A program made the translations under genes and the position numbers. From Kribbella italica (lineage in GTDB: Bacteria; Actinomycetota; Actinomycetes; Propionibacteriales; Kribbellaceae): 64,000 nucleotides of DNA. The DNA lies in assembly GCF_014205135.1 (NCBI RefSeq), contig NZ_JACHMY010000001.1:3348001-3412000 (forward strand), in the 5' to 3' direction. The notes below the pieces were generated by a model. That model was given only the letters and a program-made list of their open reading frames with translations. It was not told the origin of the DNA and did no database searches. Of this stretch, positions 35,827 to 42,951 are shown piece after piece (positions within the stretch are counted from its first letter, which is position 1; each line of letters begins with the position of its first letter).

Positions 35827-36666
35827 TCAGGCGGGAAGCCAGCCCCGGTCGAACTCCCCGCGGGCGTGCACGACGGCCGGCCCGCGCAGCTCCAGGTGGT
35901 TGTCGGCGCGCCACGTCACCGCCACCTCACCACCCAGTACGCCGACCCGGTACGTGACCGGGCGCTCCTGCCGGGCCGCCAGCGTCGACGCGACGGTGAC
36001 CGCACATGTCCCCGTGCCGCAGGAGCGGGTCTCCCCCGCGCCGCGCTCGTGCACGCGCATCTGGACGTCGTACGGGCCTCTGCGGACCACGAACTCGACG
36101 TTCACGCCGCTCGGGAAAGCCTCTTCCGGGGACCACGCGGGCTGGTCGACCAGGTGCCCGGGCTCGCGCAGGTCGTCGACGAACGCGACCGCGTGCGGGT
36201 TGCCCATGTCGACGGCCACGGCGGGCCACTGGTGGCCGTTGGCGCCGACGACGACGCCGGCCGGACCGACCCGAGGCTCGCCCAGGTCGGCCGTGATCGT
36301 GCCGTCGTCGTGGACCACGACCTCCTTGACACCGGCGCGGGTCCCGATCCGGACGGGCTTACCGGTCGTCAGTCCCTCGTCGACCAGGTACCGGACGAAG
36401 ACCCGGATCCCGTTGCCGCACATCTCCGCGGTCGAGCCGTCGGCGTTGCGGTAGTCCATGAACCACTCGCCGCCGTCCTCGACGTACGGCTGCTTCGCCC
36501 CGTCGATGACCCGCAGCACCCCGTCGGCCCCGATCCCGGCGTGCCGGTCGCACAGGAACCGCACCAGCTCGGGCGCGAGGTCCCCGTGCACCGAGCCGTC
36601 GGGATCGGGCAGCAGCACGAAGTCGTTCTCCGTACCGTGCCCCTTCAGCCAGGGAAAAGTGCTCAT
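35827..36666 (-). CDS. dapF: Diaminopimelate epimerase
   Basis: Interconverts LL- and meso-diaminopimelate, the precursor of lysine and of peptidoglycan cross-links. The 279-residue protein has both catalytic cysteines: the first in AEMCGNGIRVF and the second in SCGTGTCAVTV. The N-terminal substrate motif GTENDFVLLPD is the usual GxxNDFV. ATG 36666 (MSTFPWLKGHG) is taken as the start; ATG 36675, three codons earlier, is equally possible. A leftward unit with hflX 83 bp downstream is likely. Confidence 0.96.
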   Translation of the reverse strand: MSTFPWLKGHGTENDFVLLPDPDGSVHGDLAPELVRFLCDRHAGIGADGVLRVIDGAKQPYVEDGGEWFMDYRNADGSTAEMCGNGIRVFVRYLVDEGLTTGKPVRIGTRAGVKEVVVHDDGTITADLGEPRVGPAGVVVGANGHQWPAVAVDMGNPHAVAFVDDLREPGHLVDQPAWSPEEAFPSGVNVEFVVRRGPYDVQMRVHERGAGETRSCGTGTCAVTVASTLAARQERPVTYRVGVLGGEVAVTWRADNHLELRGPAVVHARGEFDRGWLPA

Positions 36667-36704
36667 GGGCCCCATGTTAGGCCCGCCCGGCGACAACCCG
36701 CGGC

Positions 36705-37262
36705 TCAGCGGGTCCGGTAGTGCGCGTAGATCAGGCCGCTCGGGAAGGACCGCTGGTCGACCAGGTCGAGATCGAGGCGGACGCCGTCCGGGAAGAACCG
36801 CTTGCCGCCGCCGACCACGCTCGTGGTGACGAACAGGTGGTACTCGTCCACCAGCCCGGCCGCGATCGCCTGGGCCGCGAGGTTCGGGCCGTCGACGCTG
36901 AGGTCGTGCTCGGACTCCTCCTTGAGCCGGCGGACGGCGTCCGGATCGAAGCTCCGCTCGATCCTGGTCCGCTCGCTGGAGACCGACTCCAGCGTCGTCG
37001 AGTACACGATCTTGTCCGCGGCCTGCCAGTCCCGGGCGTACTGCACGATGTACGGCGGTACGTCGGGCTCGGCGTGCGCGGTCTCCCAGAAGACCATCGT
37101 CTCGTACATCCGCCGCCCGTACAGGAACGTCTTCACGGGCCGGAAGACGTCGCCGATGAAGGTGTGCACCTCCTCGTCCCCGGCCCCGCGGCCGAGGTCG
37201 CCCTCGGCCGCCTCGGCGTAGCCGTCGAGCGACGTGATCATCGAGTAGATCAGCTTGGCCAT
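36705..37262 (-). CDS. Dihydrofolate reductase-like protein (RibD C-terminal family)
   Basis: A 185-residue NADPH-binding-type protein of the DHFR/RibD-C superfamily, cytoplasmic. Features are LIYSMITSLDGYAEAA at the N-terminus, LYGRRMYETM, and DGPNLAAQAIAAGLVDEYHLF with VVGGGKRFF near the C-terminus. ATG 37262 is preceded by GGAGGGG, which decides the start over the longer frame. Proteins of this family are common in actinomycetes; the substrate is generally unknown and true DHFR activity is unlikely. It sits 38 bp before dapF and may be co-transcribed. Confidence 0.85.
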   Translation of the reverse strand: MAKLIYSMITSLDGYAEAAEGDLGRGAGDEEVHTFIGDVFRPVKTFLYGRRMYETMVFWETAHAEPDVPPYIVQYARDWQAADKIVYSTTLESVSSERTRIERSFDPDAVRRLKEESEHDLSVDGPNLAAQAIAAGLVDEYHLFVTTSVVGGGKRFFPDGVRLDLDLVDQRSFPSGLIYAHYRTR

Positions 37263-37292
37263 GCGTCCCCTCCGGATCAGTAGATTGGGTGC

Positions 37293-37544
37293 GTGCAGAT
37301 CGCGTACTTCTGGGAGCGGGACGACGCCGAGGCGGTGGCCGAGCGCCTCGGTGGCGAGCTGAGCCGCGGGCGGTTCCACGGGGAGGACGACGACGAGGAC
37401 CACCCGTGGGTCGTCGCGCTGCCCGAGGGCGCCGAGCTCGCCGTGGTCGACGAGTTCGACGGCTGGCTGGAGCCGGCTGCTGACGAGCCGGCCCCAGCGC
37501 CACCGCCGTTGCCTACGGCACCCAAGCGGTTGAAGAAGGGCTAG
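37293..37544 (+). CDS. Conserved-looking small acidic protein, function unknown
   Basis: An 83-residue ORF from GTG 37293 (MQIAYFWERDDAEAVAERL). It has an acidic centre (HGEDDDEDHPWVVALPEGAEL) and a Pro/Ala-rich tail ending KRLKKG, with no membrane segment. It is divergent from the DHFR-like gene by 30 bp and overlaps the ggt stop by 4 bp on the opposite strand. Codon use is strongly GC3-biased, which favours a real gene. I do not recognise a family. Confidence 0.7.
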   Translation: MQIAYFWERDDAEAVAERLGGELSRGRFHGEDDDEDHPWVVALPEGAELAVVDEFDGWLEPAADEPAPAPPPLPTAPKRLKKG

Positions 37545-39382
37545 CGCGGCCAGAGCTGGTGCACGGTGGCCGCCGAGCCACCGCCGCGCCGCTTGGGCTC
37601 GGCCGCCGCCAGGTACCCACCGCCGGGCAGGAACTCCAGCGCGGCGACCGCACCGATCTCCGCCGCCGATGTGAGCGCGTCACCGGCGAGCACGAGCTTG
37701 TGCCCGTACGGCGTGAGCTGGTCCTCGTACGCGTCGATGAACGCCGGTTCGGCCGTCACGCTCGCGGTGTTGCGCTGCGAGGCGCGCGGCGCGGCCACCG
37801 CCTCCGGCAGCGTCATCCCCCGGTCGAGCCGGTTGGTCAGCGTCTGCAGGACCGTGGTGATGATCGTCGAACCACCCGGCGAGCCGAGCGCGAGGAACGG
37901 CTTGCCGTGCTTCAGCACGATGGTCGGCGACATCGACGAGCGCGGCCGCTTGTTCGGCTCGATCCGGTTCGGGTCGGCCGGGTCCGGGACGGCGCTGAAG
38001 TCGGTCAGCTCGTTGTTCAGCAGGAAGCCGCGCCCCGGGACGGTGATGCCGGAGCCGCCGGTCTGCTCGATCGTCAGCGTGTACGACACGACGTTGCCCC
38101 ACCGGTCGGACGCGACCAGGTGCGTCGTCGACAGGCCCTCGGTGTCCGGGTGCTCGGTCTTGTTCACGCCCGGCGCGCAGGCGTCGTACGAGCCGTCGGG
38201 CGCGCCCGGCTTGACCGGCTTGGCCGCGGCCTTCTTCGGGTCGATCTGGCAGGAGCGCTCGGCGCCGAAGCCCTTCGACAGCAGTTGCTTGGTCGGGACG
38301 TCGACGAACTTCGGGTCCCCGACGTACGCGCCGCGGTCGGCGAACGACAGCGCGGACGCCTCGAGGTAGTTGTGCAGGGCATCCGGTGTGCTCAGCTTCG
38401 AGAGCTTCTTCGGCGTCAGGATGTTGAGCGCCTCGCCGACCGTCGTCCCACCGGACGAGGACGGCGCCATGCCGTAGACGTCCAGGCCGTCGTACTTGAT
38501 CTTGGTCGGGTCCTGCTTGAGCACCTTGTACTTGGCCAGATCGGCCGTGGTCAGGTGACCGGGCATCACCGGCAGCGTCGTACCGGGCGTCTTCGGCGGG
38601 GTCTTCACGACCTTCGCCATCTCCCCCGCGAGCGGCCCGCGGTAGAACGCGGACGGGCCCTGCTGGCCGATCAGGTCGTACGTCCGGGCGAGCTCCTTGT
38701 TCTTGAACAACGACCCGACCTTCGGAGCGTCGCCTCCGGGCAGGAACAGCTTCGCGGTCGGCACGATCGCCGAGAAGCGGGCCTTGTTGTCCAGGGTCTG
38801 GCTGCGGAACGTCTCGTCCACCACGAAGCCGCGGTCGGCCAGCTCGGCGGCCGGCTTGATCGCCTTCTTCAGCGGCAGCGAGCCCCACGACTTCAGCGCG
38901 GAGTCCCAGGTCGCGAGCGTGCCCGGGACGCCGACCGAGACACCGGACGTGACCAGGTCGGGGAAGAAGGTGTACGGCGTACCGGTCGCCGGGTTGATGA
39001 ACGCGTCGGCGGGCATCGCCGCGGGTGCGGTCTCGCGGCCGTCGATCGTGTACACCTTGCCGTGCTTCGCGCTGTAGTAGACGAAGTAGCCGCCGCCACC
39101 GATCCCGGCCGAGTACGGCTCGGTGACGCCGAGCGCGGCGGCGGTCGCGACGGCCGCGTCGACGGCGTTGCCGCCCCGGCGCAGGACGCCGATGCCGACG
39201 TTGGTCGCCTCGGGGTCGACCGAGGCGACGGCGCCGCCGAAGCCGATCGCGGTGGCGTTCTTCGCCGGTGGCTTGGGCGCGTGGCTCTCGGCCGTCGCCT
39301 GGGCGGGCCCGCCGCCGGCGGTCAGGCCGGTCAGGACGAGCGCACCCACGGTCAGGGATGCGGCCAGCTTCTTCGGTGTCAC
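37541..39382 (-). CDS. ggt: Secreted gamma-glutamyltransferase
   Basis: Transfers or hydrolyses the gamma-glutamyl group of glutathione-like peptides in the cell envelope or medium. The 613-residue precursor has a signal peptide (KKLAASLTVGALVLTGL, cut near AQATA). It self-cleaves to expose the N-terminal threonine T419 in EGLSTTHLVAS. Substrate motifs include GVPGTLATWD, GNVVSYTLT, RPRSSMSP and LGSPGGSTI. An insertion with two cysteines (C378, C402) lies just before the cleavage site. Actinomycetes lack glutathione, so mycothiol conjugates or gamma-glutamyl peptides are more plausible substrates, by inference. Confidence 0.95.
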   Translation of the reverse strand: MTPKKLAASLTVGALVLTGLTAGGGPAQATAESHAPKPPAKNATAIGFGGAVASVDPEATNVGIGVLRRGGNAVDAAVATAAALGVTEPYSAGIGGGGYFVYYSAKHGKVYTIDGRETAPAAMPADAFINPATGTPYTFFPDLVTSGVSVGVPGTLATWDSALKSWGSLPLKKAIKPAAELADRGFVVDETFRSQTLDNKARFSAIVPTAKLFLPGGDAPKVGSLFKNKELARTYDLIGQQGPSAFYRGPLAGEMAKVVKTPPKTPGTTLPVMPGHLTTADLAKYKVLKQDPTKIKYDGLDVYGMAPSSSGGTTVGEALNILTPKKLSKLSTPDALHNYLEASALSFADRGAYVGDPKFVDVPTKQLLSKGFGAERSCQIDPKKAAAKPVKPGAPDGSYDACAPGVNKTEHPDTEGLSTTHLVASDRWGNVVSYTLTIEQTGGSGITVPGRGFLLNNELTDFSAVPDPADPNRIEPNKRPRSSMSPTIVLKHGKPFLALGSPGGSTIITTVLQTLTNRLDRGMTLPEAVAAPRASQRNTASVTAEPAFIDAYEDQLTPYGHKLVLAGDALTSAAEIGAVAALEFLPGGGYLAAAEPKRRGGGSAATVHQLWPR

Positions 39383-39461
39383 CGGGGTCCTCCGCAGGGG
39401 TTCGGCGTACTGGGAACCACCTGCCTACCGGAACGCAGGGGTCTACGCCAGTCCCCGCGCG

Positions 39462-40160
39462 TCAGGACACCGTGCAGGAGGCCAGGAAGCGGCGGACCAG
39501 GTCGTCGTTCCAGTCCTGGTGCTCGATCGGCAGCTTGGCGACCAGCCAGGTCTCGCCGAGCTGGACCTGACCGACCTCGCGACCGCCGGTGCTGCCGACG
39601 TGGAAGACCTTGCCACCGGTCTCGACCGCGCGGATCCCGCTCAGCGGCTGCGGCTCCGCGGCCGTGAACAACTCCAGCTGCGCCGACGTGTCGGCCGTCC
39701 GCGCACTCGGCGGAGTCAGGACGACGCGCCTGGCCGCGCTCTGCGGGGCCGCCGTCCAGCCCAGCGGGGTGAGCGTGCAGCCGATCGCGTTCCAGGGCTT
39801 GGCGTTGCTGACGAGCTGGACGACGGTCGCCGAGTACGTCGAGAACGTCTCTTCCTCCGCTCCCGACGGGGTGGCCGAGCCGGCTGTCGCCGCGTCCGGC
39901 TGCGGCTGGGTCTGCGTGGTCGCGGCGTCGGTGGCGACCTCCGCCTCGCCACCTCCACCCCACCACTTGCTCTGGTCACCGACCACCAGTACGGCGGTGG
40001 TCGCCGCCGCCACGCACAGGACACCGGTGACCCGGCGGCGCGCCTTGATCCGGCGCAACGCCCGGCGCCCGCGGGTCACGTCCGCGTCCACGTCCGCCGG
40101 TGGCAGGCCGTCGACCGCTCGGTCGGCGAACTGCTCCAGCAGCCTCTTCACGTCGTCCAC
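39462..40160 (-). CDS. Single-span membrane protein paired with a sigma factor, probable anti-sigma factor
   Basis: A 232-residue protein with a short basic cytoplasmic N-terminus (ending ALRRIKARRR), one membrane segment (about residues 44-61, VTGVLCVAAATTAVLVVG) and an extracytoplasmic Thr/Gln/Pro-rich linker before a folded C-terminal part. The start lies one base after the sigma factor stop, so the two are co-translated, which is the usual position of an anti-sigma factor. No zinc-binding HxxxCxxC motif is seen, so it is not a ZAS-type anti-sigma. The function is inferred from position only. Confidence 0.65.
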   Translation of the reverse strand: MDDVKRLLEQFADRAVDGLPPADVDADVTRGRRALRRIKARRRVTGVLCVAAATTAVLVVGDQSKWWGGGGEAEVATDAATTQTQPQPDAATAGSATPSGAEEETFSTYSATVVQLVSNAKPWNAIGCTLTPLGWTAAPQSAARRVVLTPPSARTADTSAQLELFTAAEPQPLSGIRAVETGGKVFHVGSTGGREVGQVQLGETWLVAKLPIEHQDWNDDLVRRFLASCTVS

Positions 40161-40161
40161 G

Positions 40162-40683
40162 TCAACTACTCCCGGTCGCAGGGCCCGAGGCCTGGTCGTC
40201 GGCCATCAGGTCCTTCAGTCTCTTCAGTGCTTTCGCGGTCTGGCTCTTCACGGTGCCTTCGGTGCACTCCAGGATCCGCGCGCAGGTGGCCACGTCGAGA
40301 TCCTGGAAGTAGCGCAGCACGAGGACCGCGCGTTGCCGTGGTGCCAGGTCCAGCAGGGCGCTCCGGACCGCCATCAGGTCGGCGTGGTCGGTGACGTCGG
40401 GCTCGCGCGGTTCGAGCGGGTCCGCGGTCATCACCTCGGGGTGACGGCCGGCCCGGCGCCGTTCGTCCAGGAACGCGTTCACCAGGATCCGGTGCGCGTA
40501 CGGCCCGGCCCCTTCGTGCCGGATCCGGTGCCAGTGCACGTAGACCCGAGTGCAGGCGGTCTGGACCAGGTCCTCGGCGGTGTGCACGTCCCCGGCGGTG
40601 AGCAGCATCGCCGTTCTCAGCAGTCGGGTACGGTCCGCGAGCACGTACTCGCGGAACTCGGCCTCACGGTCACCCCCTCGCAT
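40162..40683 (-). CDS. SigE-type ECF RNA polymerase sigma factor
   Basis: A 173-residue ECF sigma factor. Region 2 runs about residues 12-75 (EDLVQTACTRVYVHW at 2.2-2.4) and region 4 about 105-155 (LAPRQRAVLVLRYFQDLDVATCARILECTEGTVKSQTAKAL). The VLRYFQDL and TVKSQT segments place it in the actinomycete SigE (ECF41/ECF-SigE70) group. It overlaps the miaA C-terminus by 14 bp and is followed at once by a single-span membrane protein. The miaA-sigma-membrane protein unit suggests the sigma factor shares the miaA transcript. Confidence 0.88.
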   Translation of the reverse strand: MRGGDREAEFREYVLADRTRLLRTAMLLTAGDVHTAEDLVQTACTRVYVHWHRIRHEGAGPYAHRILVNAFLDERRRAGRHPEVMTADPLEPREPDVTDHADLMAVRSALLDLAPRQRAVLVLRYFQDLDVATCARILECTEGTVKSQTAKALKRLKDLMADDQASGPATGSS

Positions 40684-41644
40684 CGACAGCCCCCAGGCCC
40701 TCTTCCACCCCGTCTACGTCGGCGGCGGTCGTTTGGTTGCCTCTTAGGACCTGAATCGCCTGCCCGATCAGGTCAGATGCGTCGTAGGGCAACCACGTGA
40801 TCCGCGGGTCCTTGCGGAACCAGGAATCCTGCCGCCGCGCGAAGCGCCGGGTCTGCTGCGCGGTCTGCTCGCGAGCCTCGGTCTCGGAGATCTCACCGCG
40901 CAGCAGCGCGACCACCTGGGGGTAGCCGAGCGCGCGGTTCGCCGTACGGCCGTCGAGCAGTCCGTGGTCGAGCAGGCCGCGGACCTCGTCGACGAAGCCC
41001 TGCTCGAACATCCGGTCCACCCGGCGGCCGATCCGTTCGTCGAGCACCGGCCGCGGGACGTCGAGCCCGAGCTGCACGGCGCCCGGGTAGATGGAGGTGT
41101 GCCCGGGCAGCGTCGCGGCGTACGGCGCTCCGGTGAGCTCGATGACCTCCAGCGCGCGGACGATCCGGCGGCCGTTGCTCGGCAGGATCTGCTCGGCGGC
41201 CGGCGGGTCGATCTCGGCCAAACGCTGGTGCAGAACGCCGGAACCGTGGTCGGCGAGCTCCTGCTCGAGCCGCTCGCGGATCGCCGGATCGGTGCCGGGG
41301 AACTCGAACTCGTCGAGGATCGCGCGGACGTACAGCGCCGATCCGCCGGCCAGGACCGGCACCACCTGACGGCGCAGACAGTCGTCGATCGCGGCCCGCG
41401 CGAGCTGCTGGAACTCCGCGACGGTCGCCGTCCGCGTGACGTCGAGGATGTCCAGCAGGTGGTGCGGTACGCCGGCCCGCTCGGCCGCGGTGATCTTCGC
41501 CGTACCGATGTCCATGCCGCGGTAGACCTGGTACGCGTCGGCGCTGACCACCTCGCCGCCGAGGTGCTTGCACAGAGCAACGGACAGGTCGGACTTGCCG
41601 GCCGCGGTGGGACCGACGACGGCGACGACGAGTGGTGCGGCCAT
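40670..41644 (-). CDS. miaA: tRNA dimethylallyltransferase
   Basis: Adds an isopentenyl/dimethylallyl group to A37 of tRNAs that read UNN codons, the first step of ms2i6A formation completed by MiaB. The protein is 324 residues. The P-loop is VGPTAAGKSDLS, with SADAYQVYRGMDIGTAK and PHHLLDIL following. The C-terminal tRNA-binding helical part has RALGYPQVV and QTRRFARRQDSWFRKDPR. The start ATG 41644 fits the family. The C-terminal tail past LPYDAS is variable. miaB lies 4 kb away in the same orientation. Confidence 0.97.
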   Translation of the reverse strand: MAAPLVVAVVGPTAAGKSDLSVALCKHLGGEVVSADAYQVYRGMDIGTAKITAAERAGVPHHLLDILDVTRTATVAEFQQLARAAIDDCLRRQVVPVLAGGSALYVRAILDEFEFPGTDPAIRERLEQELADHGSGVLHQRLAEIDPPAAEQILPSNGRRIVRALEVIELTGAPYAATLPGHTSIYPGAVQLGLDVPRPVLDERIGRRVDRMFEQGFVDEVRGLLDHGLLDGRTANRALGYPQVVALLRGEISETEAREQTAQQTRRFARRQDSWFRKDPRITWLPYDASDLIGQAIQVLRGNQTTAADVDGVEEGLGAVDARG

Positions 41645-41788
41645 CGGTCCAGTGTGACAGTGCGAGCGCCCGGCGTGACGCAAGGCGTGAACTCTGGGAC
41701 AAGAGTGACGAGGTGGGGCTTGTGGAGAGCCCGCCGTGGGGGTAGGAACAGGGTGAAGCCGGACCACGACCCCGGGAGGGAACCCGTA

Positions 41789-41989
41789 GTGACGAACCAG
41801 TTCGAGGAAGAGACCGCGGCGGCCAAGGACGCGCTCGACAAGGGCCCGCAGCAAAGCGGTGGCGACGTGGAACTGAAGGCGAGCGGCGGGAAGGGCGAGT
41901 CCGGGGGTGACGTGGAAAGCGGCGGCGACGTCGAGAGTGGCGGTGACGTGGAAAGTGGCGGCGATGTCGAAAGCGGCGGGGGAAACTGA
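41789..41989 (+). CDS. Small acidic protein with SGGDVE repeats, function unknown
   Basis: A 66-residue ORF from GTG 41789, preceded by GGGAGGG. It begins VTNQFEEETAAAKDALDK, then has a Gly/Asp/Glu tail in which SGGDVE occurs five times (four in tandem). The amino acids are kept while codons vary (Ser tcc/agc/agt, Gly ggc/ggg/ggt, Asp gac/gat, Val gtg/gtc, Glu gaa/gag). This is what selection on a protein would leave. No signal peptide, membrane span or known domain. It is divergent from miaA and about 90 bp before another small acidic gene. Confidence 0.7.
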   Translation: MTNQFEEETAAAKDALDKGPQQSGGDVELKASGGKGESGGDVESGGDVESGGDVESGGDVESGGGN

Positions 41990-42077
41990 ACGACCTCCCA
42001 CATCTGGGGCCGTACAGGTGGGAAGATCCCGCTAGCTGTCTGTAAGCAGTTCACTACGCAAGAACGGGAACCCCAAG

Positions 42078-42320
42078 ATGGGCATCTTCGACAAGTTCAA
42101 GGGCAAGGCCGAGGACCTCAAGGACAAGGCCGGCGATCTGGTCGACCAGCACGGCGACAAGGTCGGCGACGGCCTGGACAAGGCCGGCGACTTCGCCGAC
42201 CAGAAGACCGGTGGCAAGTACGGCGACAAGATCGACCAGGGCGTCGACGTCGCCAAGGACCGTCTCGACGGTCTGGACGGCCAGGACGACGACATCGAGA
42301 ACAAGCCGAAGCCGGCCTGA
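42078..42320 (+). CDS. Small antitoxin-like protein (MT0933/Rv0909-like family)
   Basis: An 80-residue, highly charged protein beginning MGIFDKFKGKAEDLKDKAGDL. It resembles the MT0933-type antitoxin family and, more loosely, CsbD/LEA-like stress proteins, with repeated Asp-Lys helices (DKVGDGLDKAGDF). It would be an amphipathic alpha-helix in the cytoplasm. No toxin gene is adjacent, so the antitoxin label comes from the family name, not a demonstrated pair. A strong terminator follows at 42336. Confidence 0.75.
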   Translation: MGIFDKFKGKAEDLKDKAGDLVDQHGDKVGDGLDKAGDFADQKTGGKYGDKIDQGVDVAKDRLDGLDGQDDDIENKPKPA

Positions 42321-42335
42321 TCTCCACCAGTACGG

Positions 42336-42369
42336 CGAAGGGCCGCAGGGATCACCCTGCGGCCCTTCG
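42336..42369. terminator. Strong stem-loop after the antitoxin-like gene
   Basis: Perfect 15-bp stem: cgaagggccgcaggg (42336-42350), loop atca, ccctgcggcccttcg (42355-42369). It lies 15 bp after the stop of the small gene and 60 bp before the Nudix gene, so it separates the two. Confidence 0.88.
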
Positions 42370-42432
42370 GTCTGTCCGGGCCCGGGTGCCGAGGGCAAAC
42401 ACCTGTCGGCGGGGCGGTCTAGGGTTCCGGGC

Positions 42433-42888
42433 GTGGAGAGATTTCAAGTGGTGCCGGCCGCGTACGTCGTCCTGCGACGGGGCAACGAGGTGCTGATGTT
42501 GCTGCGGGCCAACACCGGCTACATGGACGGCTACTGGGCCGTCCCGGCCGGGCACGTCGAGCAGGGCGAGTCCGTCCTGGCGGCGGCCCGGCGTGAGGTG
42601 CTCGAGGAGGTCGGCGTCGAGATCGACCCGGCCGACCTGGTCCCGCTCACCGCGATGCACCGCACCGGCGGCAACGGCGAGTGGATCGACGAGCGGGTCG
42701 ACTTCTTCTTCACCACCACGCGATGGACCGGTGAGCCTCGGTCGATGGAGGCCGACAAGGCCGACGGGCTCGCCTGGTACCCGTTGGACCAGCTGCCCGA
42801 CCCGGTCGTGCCGCACGAGGCGTGGGTGCTGGAGGGCGTGCGCACGGGCAATCTCCCTCCGGTGATCGCCCAGGGCTTCACCGACTGA
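42433..42888 (+). CDS. Nudix hydrolase
   Basis: A 151-residue cytoplasmic pyrophosphohydrolase. The Nudix box is complete: GHVEQGESVLAAARREVLEEVGVEI (residues about 39-62), with REVxxEExG metal-binding glutamates. Length and the YVVLRRGNEVLML start are typical of small Nudix proteins acting on nucleoside diphosphate compounds; the substrate is unknown. GTG 42433 is chosen, since the frame upstream belongs to no family and overlaps the terminator. Confidence 0.9.
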   Translation: MERFQVVPAAYVVLRRGNEVLMLLRANTGYMDGYWAVPAGHVEQGESVLAAARREVLEEVGVEIDPADLVPLTAMHRTGGNGEWIDERVDFFFTTTRWTGEPRSMEADKADGLAWYPLDQLPDPVVPHEAWVLEGVRTGNLPPVIAQGFTD

Positions 42889-42951
42889 CCCCTGCTGTTC
42901 ACCGAGCCACCTCTACAGTTCCTGCGTTGTCAGTGAACCTCTGGAGGACCG

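Noticed and set aside
40768..42054. Minus-strand ORF with PPLSTS repeats opposite the SGGDVE gene
   Set aside because: It mirrors the plus-strand repeat and overlaps the real miaA gene; the synonymous variation supports the plus strand as coding.
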